Of a DNA stretch of 17,134 bases, positions 1-6,391 are shown in pieces. Every line of letters starts with the position of its first letter. Within the stretch, counting starts at the first letter, position 1. The notes below the pieces were generated by a model, which worked only from the letters and a program-made list of their open reading frames with translations, was not told the origin of the DNA and searched no databases. The translations under genes were made by a program, and so were the position numbers. The stretch is from Clostridia bacterium (GTDB lineage: Bacteria; Bacillota; Clostridia; TANB77; UBA1234): the NCBI GenBank assembly GCA_900753135.1, contig CAADXZ010000108.1, positions 1-17,134 of the forward strand, read 5' to 3'.

Positions 1-1
1 A

Positions 2-190
2 CATACAGGTGGCTATGAAACATATTATGCACATTGTAGCAAGATATTGACTACAGTTGGTGCAGAAGTAAAAAAAGGTGATGTAATAGCCAAAGTAGGT
101 AGTACAGGTAGATCTACTGGACCTCACTTACATTTAGAGATAAGGTATGATGGAAGTCCATTAAATCCGGAAGTATTTATATATGATTAA
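2..190 (+). CDS. M23-family metallopeptidase, C-terminal end (partial)
   Basis: This is the last 62 codons of a gene that enters from the left edge. The translation carries the C-terminal half of a LytM/peptidase M23 fold: a YAHC segment, then GAEVKKGDVIAKVGSTGRST, then GPHLHLE. The HLH in the last motif supplies the second zinc-ligand motif of the family. These enzymes cut peptide cross-links in peptidoglycan or act as non-catalytic activators; the first zinc-binding motif lies outside the window, so activity cannot be judged. The protein is expected to act outside the membrane, but any signal peptide, coiled coil or SH3 domain is also outside the window. Reading frame and motif make the family call firm; the specific role is unknown. 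Confidence 0.9.
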   Translation, partial: HTGGYETYYAHCSKILTTVGAEVKKGDVIAKVGSTGRSTGPHLHLEIRYDGSPLNPEVFIYD

Positions 191-199
191 TCAAGCAGA

Positions 200-222
200 G
201 GGGCTGTAAAAAAGTCCCTAAC
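200..222 (-). repeat. Putative terminal end of an IS1182-type element
   Basis: The plus strand reads GGGGCTGTAAAAAAGTCCC followed by TAAC. It lies about 150 bases beyond the stop codon of the transposase remnant at 371-1030, where the 3' terminal repeat of that element would be expected. It resembles the G-rich ends I associate with clostridial IS1182-family elements. That identification is from memory and inference; no partner end or target duplication could be shown. It could simply be a short hairpin, since GGG and CCC can pair. Confidence 0.35.
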
Positions 223-268
223 AAAAATAGGATTTGAATCATTTGTTTGATTCGAATCCTATTTTTTT
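223..268. terminator. Strong intrinsic terminator, possibly bidirectional
   Basis: A 19-base-pair stem joins 223-241 to 248-266, with one G-T wobble and a 6-base TTTGTT loop. It ends in a run of seven T on the plus strand and a run of A (T on the minus strand) on the other side. It can stop transcription of the M23 peptidase gene from the left and of the transposase remnant from the right. It lies inside the probable end of the IS remnant. Confidence 0.85.
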
Positions 269-370
269 GTAAAATAACTAAATAAATATTTTCAAAAATG
301 TGAATAACTTATTTTAAAGTATAGCAAAGCTAAAGTATAAAATATACCTTAAAATTTATCTTGTATTAGT

Positions 371-1030
371 CTATGCACAGTGTTTTATACGATTTTGTTT
401 GCAGTTATATTTGAACAAATTATATCCACAAGCGATAAGTGCAAATTCTAGGACAACATTCTCAATTCCTTTTCTACGGATACGTTTATATGATTTATTC
501 CATTTAAGATTTCCATATGTTCCGTCTGCTTGAATACTTCTATTCATGCAAAGTAGTGCGCCATGAATTGAACACAAATTTCTCAACACTTCTTCGTAAA
601 TCAACGTTAATTCTTTATTTAATCTTATTGTCCTATTCTCTCTGGATTTTGGAGAACATTTTTCTTTGTAAGGACATCCTGTACAGTCCTCGCATTTATA
701 GATTTCTTCTGTTCTACCATATTTATTGCCTTTAACATTTCTGGTATATTTAAAATTGAATTTTTTGTTATTTGGACAAATTAAATTTCCATTTTCGTCT
801 TGTTTAAAATTGGTTGATTTAAATGGATTATTTGCATATTTTTCATCTTTAGTCTCTTTTTCAAACATAGTAAATTTCATATACTTTTCCATACCATGTT
901 CTTCACAATATATGTAATTATTGTATGAGCCATAACCTGCATCAGCTACTGGATATTTAGGATAATGTCCATAAAAGTTATTGAATTTTTCCATAAGTGG
1001 CACAAAACACTCTGTGTCGGAGGCGTATTT
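371..1030 (-). pseudogene. IS1182-family transposase, C-terminal remnant
   Basis: The minus strand is open for 220 codons from 1030 down to the stop at 371. The translation looks like the C-terminal half of an IS1182-family DDE transposase: ASDTECF leading into PLMEKF, then VADAGYGSYNNY with a family-conserved Asp, a cysteine-rich CEDCTGCPYKEKC segment, and a terminal block with KRIRRKG and GYNLFKY. The N-terminal half, with the DNA-binding region and the first catalytic Asp, is absent, and an in-frame stop lies at 1031-1033. A full protein of this family is usually about 450-550 residues, so more than half is missing. The Met at 1003 is an internal residue, not a true start, and has no ribosome binding site. 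Two plus-strand ORFs inside this stretch are shadows. The element cannot move by its own transposase. Confidence 0.82.
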
Positions 1031-1088
1031 TTACCACCAAAAAGAAAACAACAACATCAAAGCAAATAATACTGATAGTTGAAATCAT
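978..1088 (-). pseudogene. 5' end of a small membrane-protein gene, fused to IS sequence
   Basis: An ATG at 1088-1086 on the minus strand has a well-placed ribosome binding site (AAAGGAG, 7 bases upstream) and a consensus promoter further up (1181-1209). The predicted 36-residue peptide begins MISTISIICFDVVVFFLVV, a clear hydrophobic segment. It then becomes a basic tail read out of frame through the transposase remnant and stops at 978. I read this as the intact start of a native gene cut by insertion of, or recombination with, the IS at about 1030-1040; the original product is not recognisable. Because promoter and ribosome binding site survive, the chimeric peptide could still be made. Its shape (one membrane segment plus basic tail) superficially resembles small toxic hydrophobic peptides, but nothing shows that function. 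Confidence 0.5.
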
Positions 1089-1180
1089 ATTTTTTCTCCT
1101 TTATTCACAACAGAAATTTGGTAAAAAGTAACAGAAGATACTAATTAGAACCTCCAAATTTAATCTTTTAAAGCTTTCAT

Positions 1181-1209
1181 ATTATATAATGGAGAATAAA
1201 ATAAGTCAA
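1181..1209 (-). promoter_or_regulatory. Consensus sigma-A promoter for the truncated small ORF
   Basis: Read on the minus strand, TTGACT (1209-1204) is followed by a 17-base spacer and TATAAT (1186-1181), giving 11 of 12 consensus bases at ideal spacing. Transcription would start near 1174 and run leftwards into the ATG at 1088. The leader of about 85 bases contains an 8-base inverted repeat (1114-1121 and 1154-1161, AAATTTGG / CCAAATTT). Confidence 0.75.
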
Positions 1210-1319
1210 CATAATATTTAACCACAAAGTTCCATTTTTTATTTCCTAAATTCGAGTGAAATTTTTTTATTGAATATAGTAATTTAAATTGTAATTATAT
1301 TCTAATTGTACGATGCTAA

Positions 1320-1382
1320 AAATAAATACACTAAAAAGTTACACAAAAAGTAGTGTGTTTATTTAAGTTGTTGCGTTATAAT
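1320..1382 (+). promoter_or_regulatory. fucO upstream region: inverted repeat plus -10 box
   Basis: A near-perfect 14-base inverted repeat pairs 1320-1333 with 1351-1364 (AAATAAATACACTA / TAGTGTGTTTATTT, one wobble, 17-base gap). A TATAAT -10 box lies at 1377-1382, 34 bases before the fucO start. No good -35 box exists at the right distance: the place where it should be (about 1354-1359) is covered by the right arm of the repeat. This fits a regulated promoter whose operator covers the -35 region. The arms could also form an RNA hairpin, but there is no T run behind it, so a terminator is less likely. Confidence 0.45.
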
Positions 1383-1415
1383 AATTATTGCAATAAAAAC
1401 AAAGGAGAAAAGAAT

Positions 1416-2567
1416 ATGGTTACAAAATTTGTTTTAAATGAAACATCTTATTTTGGAAAGGGTGCAAGAGAAGTTTTACCAGAAGAAATGAGCAAAAGAG
1501 GATTTAAAAAAGTATTATTAGTAAGTGATAAATCACTAGTTGGGGCTGGTGTTACAAAAAATGTTATGGACGTTTTAGAAAAAGCTAACATAAATTATAC
1601 TTTGTATGATGAAGTTAAGCCAAATCCAACTATAAAAAATGTTATGGATGGTGTAAAGGTTTGCAAGAAGTGCAAAGCTGACGTTATTGTTGCAGTTGGT
1701 GGTGGATCTAGCATTGATACTGCAAAGGGAATATCTATAATAATGACAAATCCAGACAGAACATTACAATCTTTAAATGGTCTTTCAAATACTTTAAACA
1801 GAGGATTACCAGTTATAGCGTTGCCAACAACTCATGGAACAGCCGCAGAAGTTACAATAAACTATGTAATAACTGATGAGGATAGAGAGATAAAGATGGT
1901 TTGTGTTGATCCTAACGATATTCCTATACTTGCTATTATAGATGCTGATTTGATGGCTACAATGCCAAAATCTATCGCAGCTGCAACAGGTATGGATGCT
2001 TTAACGCATGCTGTTGAAGGATATATAACAAAGGCACATAACACAATGTCTGATATGTTCCATATGAAGGCAATTCAGTTAATATTTAAGTATTTACCAG
2101 CAGCTGTTAATGACAAGAATGAAGAAGCAATTGAAATGATGGGACTTGCTCAATACATTGCTGGAATGGGATTTTCAAATGTTGGACTTGGAATTGTGCA
2201 TTCAATGGCACACCAATTAGGAGCTGTGTATGACACACCACACGGACTTGCAAATGCTATATTGTTGCCAACTGTAATGAGATTTAATGGAGAAGTTTGT
2301 GCGAACAGATTTAGAGAGATATTAGTGAATATAGGAAGACCTGATGCTGCAAATTTGAATGATCAAGATGTTATAAACACATTTGTTTGGATGATTTCAG
2401 AATTGTCAAAGAGTGTTGGAATAACTCAAACTGTAAAAGATACAGGTTGCAAAGAAGAAGATTTAGAAATGCTTGCTGAGAAGGCAATGCATGACCCTTG
2501 CAAACCAGGTAATCCAAGGGAAGTTTCAAAGGAAGACTTTATTAACTTATATCGTGCGGCTATGTAA
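1416..2567 (+). CDS. fucO: Lactaldehyde reductase / 1,2-propanediol oxidoreductase (iron-containing alcohol dehydrogenase)
   Basis: The 383-residue product has the same length as E. coli FucO and matches it along its whole length from memory (FVLNETSYFGKGA at the start; TAAEVTINYVITDE and AGMGFSNVGLGIVHSMAH inside). FucO reduces L-lactaldehyde to 1,2-propanediol with NADH, the last step of anaerobic fucose or rhamnose breakdown. Visible sites are Asp38 (NAD preference over NADP in FucO), the dinucleotide-binding GGGSS near residues 95-99, and the metal ligands Asp194, His198, His262 and His276. The start was set at the ATG with AAAGGAG 8 bases upstream; an ORF extension to 1353 runs through the -10 box and has no ribosome binding site. 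The gene stands alone between its own promoter region and a terminator, with no sugar-catabolic partner visible. A related short-chain alcohol reductase activity is possible. Confidence 0.9.
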   Translation: MVTKFVLNETSYFGKGAREVLPEEMSKRGFKKVLLVSDKSLVGAGVTKNVMDVLEKANINYTLYDEVKPNPTIKNVMDGVKVCKKCKADVIVAVGGGSSIDTAKGISIIMTNPDRTLQSLNGLSNTLNRGLPVIALPTTHGTAAEVTINYVITDEDREIKMVCVDPNDIPILAIIDADLMATMPKSIAAATGMDALTHAVEGYITKAHNTMSDMFHMKAIQLIFKYLPAAVNDKNEEAIEMMGLAQYIAGMGFSNVGLGIVHSMAHQLGAVYDTPHGLANAILLPTVMRFNGEVCANRFREILVNIGRPDAANLNDQDVINTFVWMISELSKSVGITQTVKDTGCKEEDLEMLAEKAMHDPCKPGNPREVSKEDFINLYRAAM

Positions 2568-2606
2568 TTATTAAAGATAGGGAGCGTATTATTTAATTAT
2601 ATTTTT

Positions 2607-2676
2607 AAGACATCTTAAAAGGGGTAATTCAATGAGAATATTACATTGATATTGCAAACTTTAAGATGTCTTTTTT
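2607..2676 (+). terminator. Intrinsic terminator of fucO
   Basis: A perfect 13-base-pair stem (2607-2619 AAGACATCTTAAA with 2660-2672) encloses a 40-base loop and is followed by a T run to 2676. The long loop is unusual but the stem and T tract are clear. Confidence 0.75.
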
Positions 2677-2749
2677 GTTGAAAATGACTATTTTAGTGCA
2701 AGCCGGAGATTGCAATTAAAGATAAGTATAAAAAACATATTTATTAAAG

Positions 2750-2778
2750 TTGACAAATATTTGAATGAAAGGTACAAT
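2750..2778 (+). promoter_or_regulatory. Consensus sigma-A promoter of the 517-residue gene
   Basis: TTGACA at 2750-2755, a 17-base spacer, and TACAAT at 2773-2778 give 11 of 12 consensus bases. The start of transcription would be near 2785, about 22 bases before the chosen start codon. This excludes the upstream in-frame ATG at 2765, which lies inside the promoter. Confidence 0.85.
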
Positions 2779-2806
2779 ATTATGTAAAATAATTGGAGGG
2801 GATTTT

Positions 2807-4360
2807 ATGGCAAAAAATGAAATAATACCAATTGAAAAAATTGATTATCAAATAAATAAATATGTTACAGAGGATGTGCTACCATTATTATTACCATATG
2901 ACGCAACAGATAAGGAAGTTGAAAGATTAAGACGTGTATTGACACCAGTTGTTGCCTTAGATATTTATAATAAGGAACTAAAAGAGATGTATGATGATTG
3001 CAACGTAAGTAAACCTAAGCAGACGCCATCTAAAAAAATAGTAGATAAATTAAAGGAGAGTCTCGTGGAATATTCTCCTAAAACTAATTCAACTTTTGTA
3101 CAATTAAAGGGTCCTAACTGTTCAAGGTATGCACAAAGTTACTGGGGATATAACAATTGGAAGTCGGAAGATGTTAGAAAAATGCAGTTTCGTAAGGATA
3201 TTGAAAGATATGCAAAATCTGAACAGGGACAGATGACTCCTAGACAAATAAGAGAATTAAAAAAAGAGTATCCTCATATGTTGAGAGTTGTTGATGCTAG
3301 GTATGTATTTCATAATGGTGGAAACGCAGATCAAATTAGTAAAGAGGATAAATTTTTTAAAAGTGCTGAGAATACGGTGAAAGAACTTAGAAGAGTACTA
3401 AAATCTAAGAAAAACAAGCAGATGAGAAATGAAATTGGTAATACAAAAATTTCATTTACTGAGGAAGAATTGAGTAAATTGCAACGAGAATATAATAGAG
3501 CTTGCAGAATGTTTAATACAAGTTTTTCTATTTCAAAATTTTTATTAGATTTAAGTTATACCGAACAAATGAGGGATATAGTTAAGGAACAAAAGCAAGA
3601 GGCATTAGCACAAGAAAGAGAACAAGAAAGAATTGAAAAAGAAAAACAACTAGAACAGGAAGCAATGAGAGCATTTGATGAACTTTTTCCTCAAAAAATG
3701 GTGATGGATGAAACTGGGCGAAAAAGAGCTTTGAGAAGAATTTGTGTAGACGTTTATTCACAAATGTATGCAAATGATGAAAATGGAAGTGAAAAGTGGG
3801 AAAAGAGTGGCATTGGAACTAAGTTGGTTGAACATTATGAAGAGCTTATGAAACAATATGAAGATGGTACATTGCCAAGGGAACTTTCGTTTGATCCTAA
3901 AATTAGGGAAAAAATTAAGAATAAAGAAAACGAACAGTTAAATAGTGATTTTAAAAAGATACTAGGAGCTGGTGCTGCGTTGGCTGCATTATTACTTTTT
4001 GGAACTATTGCTGAATCTTTGGCAGAGGAATTAACACCACAAGACGCAAACTCAGCTCAAATTCCTCAAAAAGCCGAAGACATTGCTACAAATATAGAAG
4101 AGCAGTCGATACAAGATAATTTTGATGACAAGCAAGAAATAGTTGTGCTAACTAATATTTTACTTAGAAATGGTTTTGAAGAAGACCTAGTCAATAAATA
4201 TAAAGAAATTGAAGAAGATAAGAAAGAAATTTTAGAAATGTATGGAGCAGGGCAAAAAGAATTTGCTGAAAAGAAAAGTGAGAGACGTCATAGAAAACAA
4301 TGGCTCGAAATGCAAGAAAAAAAGTCGAAAGATCCAAAAGATGAACTGTCTGAAAGATAA
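2807..4360 (+). CDS. Unassigned protein with coiled coil and one hydrophobic segment
   Basis: I do not recognise this 517-residue protein. The start is an ATG 7 bases after GGAGG and just downstream of a consensus promoter. Residues 1-60 look helical and acidic-basic mixed. Residues 85-120 include an aromatic-rich stretch with SRYAQSYWGYNNW. Residues 255-290 form a highly charged Glu/Gln/Lys/Arg helix likely to be a coiled coil (REQERIEKEKQLEQE). Residues 384-402 (ILGAGAALAALLLFGTIAE) are the only hydrophobic segment and could span the membrane once; there is no N-terminal signal peptide. The last 40 residues are very rich in Lys and Glu. The gene is a single-gene unit between a strong promoter and a bidirectional terminator. 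If the segment is a true membrane span, most of the protein would lie in the cytoplasm as an N-terminal domain. Function is unknown. Confidence 0.85.
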   Translation: MAKNEIIPIEKIDYQINKYVTEDVLPLLLPYDATDKEVERLRRVLTPVVALDIYNKELKEMYDDCNVSKPKQTPSKKIVDKLKESLVEYSPKTNSTFVQLKGPNCSRYAQSYWGYNNWKSEDVRKMQFRKDIERYAKSEQGQMTPRQIRELKKEYPHMLRVVDARYVFHNGGNADQISKEDKFFKSAENTVKELRRVLKSKKNKQMRNEIGNTKISFTEEELSKLQREYNRACRMFNTSFSISKFLLDLSYTEQMRDIVKEQKQEALAQEREQERIEKEKQLEQEAMRAFDELFPQKMVMDETGRKRALRRICVDVYSQMYANDENGSEKWEKSGIGTKLVEHYEELMKQYEDGTLPRELSFDPKIREKIKNKENEQLNSDFKKILGAGAALAALLLFGTIAESLAEELTPQDANSAQIPQKAEDIATNIEEQSIQDNFDDKQEIVVLTNILLRNGFEEDLVNKYKEIEEDKKEILEMYGAGQKEFAEKKSERRHRKQWLEMQEKKSKDPKDELSER

Positions 4361-4420
4361 TGTTTGATAGGAAAACTATAATTAAAAATAATGAACGGTG
4401 TTTGTTATATAATAAAAAGA

Positions 4421-4484
4421 AGACTATTTAAATATGTGTTAAAGCTTTTATGCTAAAATCACATATAAAAATAGTCTCTTTTTT
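4421..4484. terminator. Bidirectional intrinsic terminator between convergent genes
   Basis: Bases 4421-4438 pair with 4460-4477 (9 pairs, a 2-by-2 internal mismatch, then 7 pairs). The plus strand continues CTCTTTTTT; the minus strand continues TCTTTTTATT. It therefore can end both the 517-residue gene from the left and the 258-residue gene from the right. Confidence 0.8.
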
Positions 4485-4517
4485 AAATTAAGAAGTATTT
4501 CAATTTACACAATTTTG

Positions 4518-5294
4518 TTAAATGTAAGAAATCGAAAAGTTTCTTACAAGTTGCCTGAAAAGGTAAGGATTAACCCGTCCAATTACAGATAATCCAGTTG
4601 GATTAGGGGCAATAATGTAACGCCTGTGTGTGCATACATCGTCAATAGAAAGCGTGGCGTCATTTCCAAAAATATTTTTGCTTTCAATTTCAATAAAATC
4701 CGGAGAAAAAGGCAAAACTTTCAATGTATCTTTGTCGGAATAAATGTTTTTAATAACATTATAAATAACGACAAAGAAGGGATATTTTGGACTGGATATG
4801 TTAGAACACTTTTCTATTTCTTTCGTACATCTCAAAATATCTCCAAAAGTAGGAGCGGGAATTTGAGAGCCAAATACGTAAGAAAGCATTCTAATCCCCT
4901 CACTGTCCACTTTATATTTGTTGCACTGCAACAATAAGTCATAAGCCCACGAAAGTTTGATTGTCAAAGGCTTTCCGTTGTTATTACTCAGAATATCGTC
5001 GCCACTCAATGTTACTTGACGAGAGATGAAAGAGGTAGGCAATAAAAAGTATGAGAAAACATTGTCAATGACTATGCTAATTTTCTCAATGTCTGTGAAT
5101 GGCAAGGAGTGTATGGTCATTTCTTGATAGTTGCTATCAACGATGCTTGTTATGTCAAAGGTTGGGTATGCCTGCTTATAACATTCTAATCTTTTAAGGA
5201 ACTCATTATGTCCAAGCTGTATCTTAAACATAATGTTGTAGTGAAGAATAGGATTGTTTTTGATGTTTTTAATGGGATAAATTGCGTTAGGCAT
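4518..5294 (-). CDS. Unassigned 258-residue protein
   Basis: I do not recognise this protein. It begins at an ATG with a G-rich ribosome binding site (AAAGGGGG about 6 bases upstream on the minus strand), so it is very likely a real gene. It has no signal peptide, no convincing membrane span and no metal or nucleotide motif that I can name. It has scattered single cysteines and ends YLFRQLVRNFSISYI. It is a lone gene facing the 517-residue gene, with a shared terminator between them. Base composition looks clearly less AT-rich than its neighbours, with codons such as CGC and GCG-type runs that are rare in the flanking genes, which would fit recent acquisition; this is an impression, not a count. 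No convincing promoter was found directly upstream. Confidence 0.75.
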   Translation of the reverse strand: MPNAIYPIKNIKNNPILHYNIMFKIQLGHNEFLKRLECYKQAYPTFDITSIVDSNYQEMTIHSLPFTDIEKISIVIDNVFSYFLLPTSFISRQVTLSGDDILSNNNGKPLTIKLSWAYDLLLQCNKYKVDSEGIRMLSYVFGSQIPAPTFGDILRCTKEIEKCSNISSPKYPFFVVIYNVIKNIYSDKDTLKVLPFSPDFIEIESKNIFGNDATLSIDDVCTHRRYIIAPNPTGLSVIGRVNPYLFRQLVRNFSISYI

Positions 5295-5420
5295 AAGTAA
5301 CCCCCTTTCTTTTAGTTATAATGTTTTGAAAAAAATTTGCTATACTACAATAAGTTTTGAAATTTTCATCATTGTTTATTTACTAGCTTTCCCTAGAAGC
5401 AACATAGAGTTTGAAATAAA

Positions 5421-5452
5421 AAAGAAGGGGCTTTTTTTACAGCCCCATCTTT
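5421..5452 (-). terminator. GC-core hairpin, terminator-like on the minus strand
   Basis: GGGGCT (5427-5432) pairs with AGCCCC (5441-5446) around an 8-base T-rich loop, and the stem extends to 12 positions with one mismatch. On the minus strand it is followed by TTCTTTTTTATTT, the form of an intrinsic terminator. No minus-strand gene lies upstream of it, so it may shield the minus-strand gene from antisense transcription, act as a leader attenuator, or be the relic of an IS end (see findings). Confidence 0.6.
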
Positions 5453-5523
5453 CTTGTACATACATTAGATTACAAAGTGGAAAAAATAGTTTTAAAAATA
5501 ATGAAATTAACTTAAATTTAACA

Positions 5524-5552
5524 TTGACTTTTCTTAGGTAATAATAGATAAT
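5524..5552 (+). promoter_or_regulatory. Sigma-A promoter of walR
   Basis: TTGACT at 5524-5529, a 17-base spacer and GATAAT at 5547-5552 match the consensus at 10 of 12 positions. Transcription would start near 5559, giving a leader of about 37 bases before the walR ATG. Confidence 0.75.
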
Positions 5553-5595
5553 AAAAATAGTCGAATGGTTATATCCGTAAGAAGGGAGATATATT

Positions 5596-6312
5596 ATGAA
5601 TAGAAAAATTTTAATAGTTGATGACGAGAAGGCAATCGTTGATATATTAAATCATAATTTGAGAAAAGAAGGATATAATACTCTTCAAGCATATGACGGT
5701 GAAGAAGCTTTAAAAGTTTTTAAAGAAGAAAAACCAGATTTAGTATTATTAGATGTTATGTTGCCAAAGATGGATGGGTTCACAGTTTGCAAAACTATGA
5801 GACAAACTACGAATATTCCTATAATAATGGTGACTGCAAAAGAAGATGTTGTAGATAAAGTAATAGGCCTAGAGTTGGGTGCAGATGATTATATAACTAA
5901 GCCTTTTAGTGTTAGAGAAGTTATGGCTAGAATAAAAGCAAACTTGAGAAAATGGGATGGCATAGAAGCAACTAAAAAAGACATGGATAATGCAAACGAC
6001 AATAAAGCATCAATGTTAGAATTTGGACCATTAGTACTTGACACATATAAATATGAAACAAAAGTAGACGGAAAAAATGTTGACTTAACGTTGAGAGAAT
6101 TTGAACTTTTAAAGTTTTTAGCTACACAAAAGGGACAAGTTTTTTCAAGAGAAGAGTTGCTTGAAAAAGTATGGGGTTATGAGTATTTTGGAGATGTAAG
6201 AACAGTTGATGTTACAGTAAGGCGTATAAGAGAAAAGATAGAGAAGAATCCAAGTGCTCCGGAATTGCTTGCTACCAAAAGAGGTATTGGATATTATTTT
6301 AACGCAGAATAA
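5596..6312 (+). CDS. walR: WalR/VicR-type response regulator
   Basis: This 238-residue OmpR-family regulator has a receiver domain (residues 1-118) and a winged-helix DNA-binding domain (about 140-236). The phosphorylation site is Asp53 in LLDVMLPKMDG, with acidic pocket Asp9 and Asp10, Thr80 and Lys102. The C-terminal block VWGYEYFGDVRTVDVTVRR is close to WalR (YycF) of Bacillus, which controls cell-wall hydrolase genes. The linker (121-139) is somewhat long and polar. The next gene is a matching WalK-type kinase. A GGGAG ribosome binding site precedes the ATG. The window's left edge also holds a cell-wall peptidase, the kind of gene WalR controls, but no link is shown. Other OmpR-type regulators such as PhoB are less likely given the DNA-binding helix. 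Confidence 0.88.
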   Translation: MNRKILIVDDEKAIVDILNHNLRKEGYNTLQAYDGEEALKVFKEEKPDLVLLDVMLPKMDGFTVCKTMRQTTNIPIIMVTAKEDVVDKVIGLELGADDYITKPFSVREVMARIKANLRKWDGIEATKKDMDNANDNKASMLEFGPLVLDTYKYETKVDGKNVDLTLREFELLKFLATQKGQVFSREELLEKVWGYEYFGDVRTVDVTVRRIREKIEKNPSAPELLATKRGIGYYFNAE

Positions 6313-6342
6313 TTACTTTAATAAATAATATAAAGCAAGATT

Positions 6343-6379
6343 CCCAGGCAAAACTAATGTTTGACCTGGGTTTTGTTTT
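6343..6379 (+). terminator. Intrinsic terminator between walR and walK
   Basis: CCCAGG (6343-6348) pairs with CCTGGG (6365-6370), extended by one C-G pair and three A-T pairs with a bulged A. It is followed by TTTTGTTTT and then directly by the walK ribosome binding site (GGAGG at 6380-6384). It probably reduces read-through so that kinase is made at a lower level than regulator. No separate walK promoter is visible. Confidence 0.7.
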
Positions 6380-6391
6380 GGAGGTATTTTT

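Larger units (their letters stand above)
5295..5595. other. Divergent intergenic region between the 258-residue gene and walR
   Basis: This 301-base gap separates two divergent genes. It contains the ribosome binding site of the minus-strand gene (5301-5306), a strong hairpin (5421-5452), and the walR promoter (5524-5552). A TTG-started ORF across 5326-5541 reads through the hairpin and has no ribosome binding site, so I do not call it. I could not find a convincing promoter for the minus-strand gene; TATAAC on the minus strand near 5316-5321 lacks a matching -35. Confidence 0.6.

Noticed and set aside
517..917. Two plus-strand ORFs (517-735 and 726-917) rich in Phe, Leu and Tyr
   Set aside because: They lie antisense to the transposase remnant and have no ribosome binding sites; their composition is that of AT-rich shadow frames.
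1353..1415. Longer N-terminus for fucO
   Set aside because: The extension contains the -10 box and the FucO family begins at the Met at 1416, which has a good ribosome binding site.
2765..2806. Upstream ATG for the 517-residue gene
   Set aside because: It lies inside the promoter spacer, upstream of the predicted transcription start.
5326..5541. 71-codon ORF starting with TTG upstream of walR
   Set aside because: No ribosome binding site, and it reads through the GC-core hairpin at 5421-5452 and into the walR promoter.
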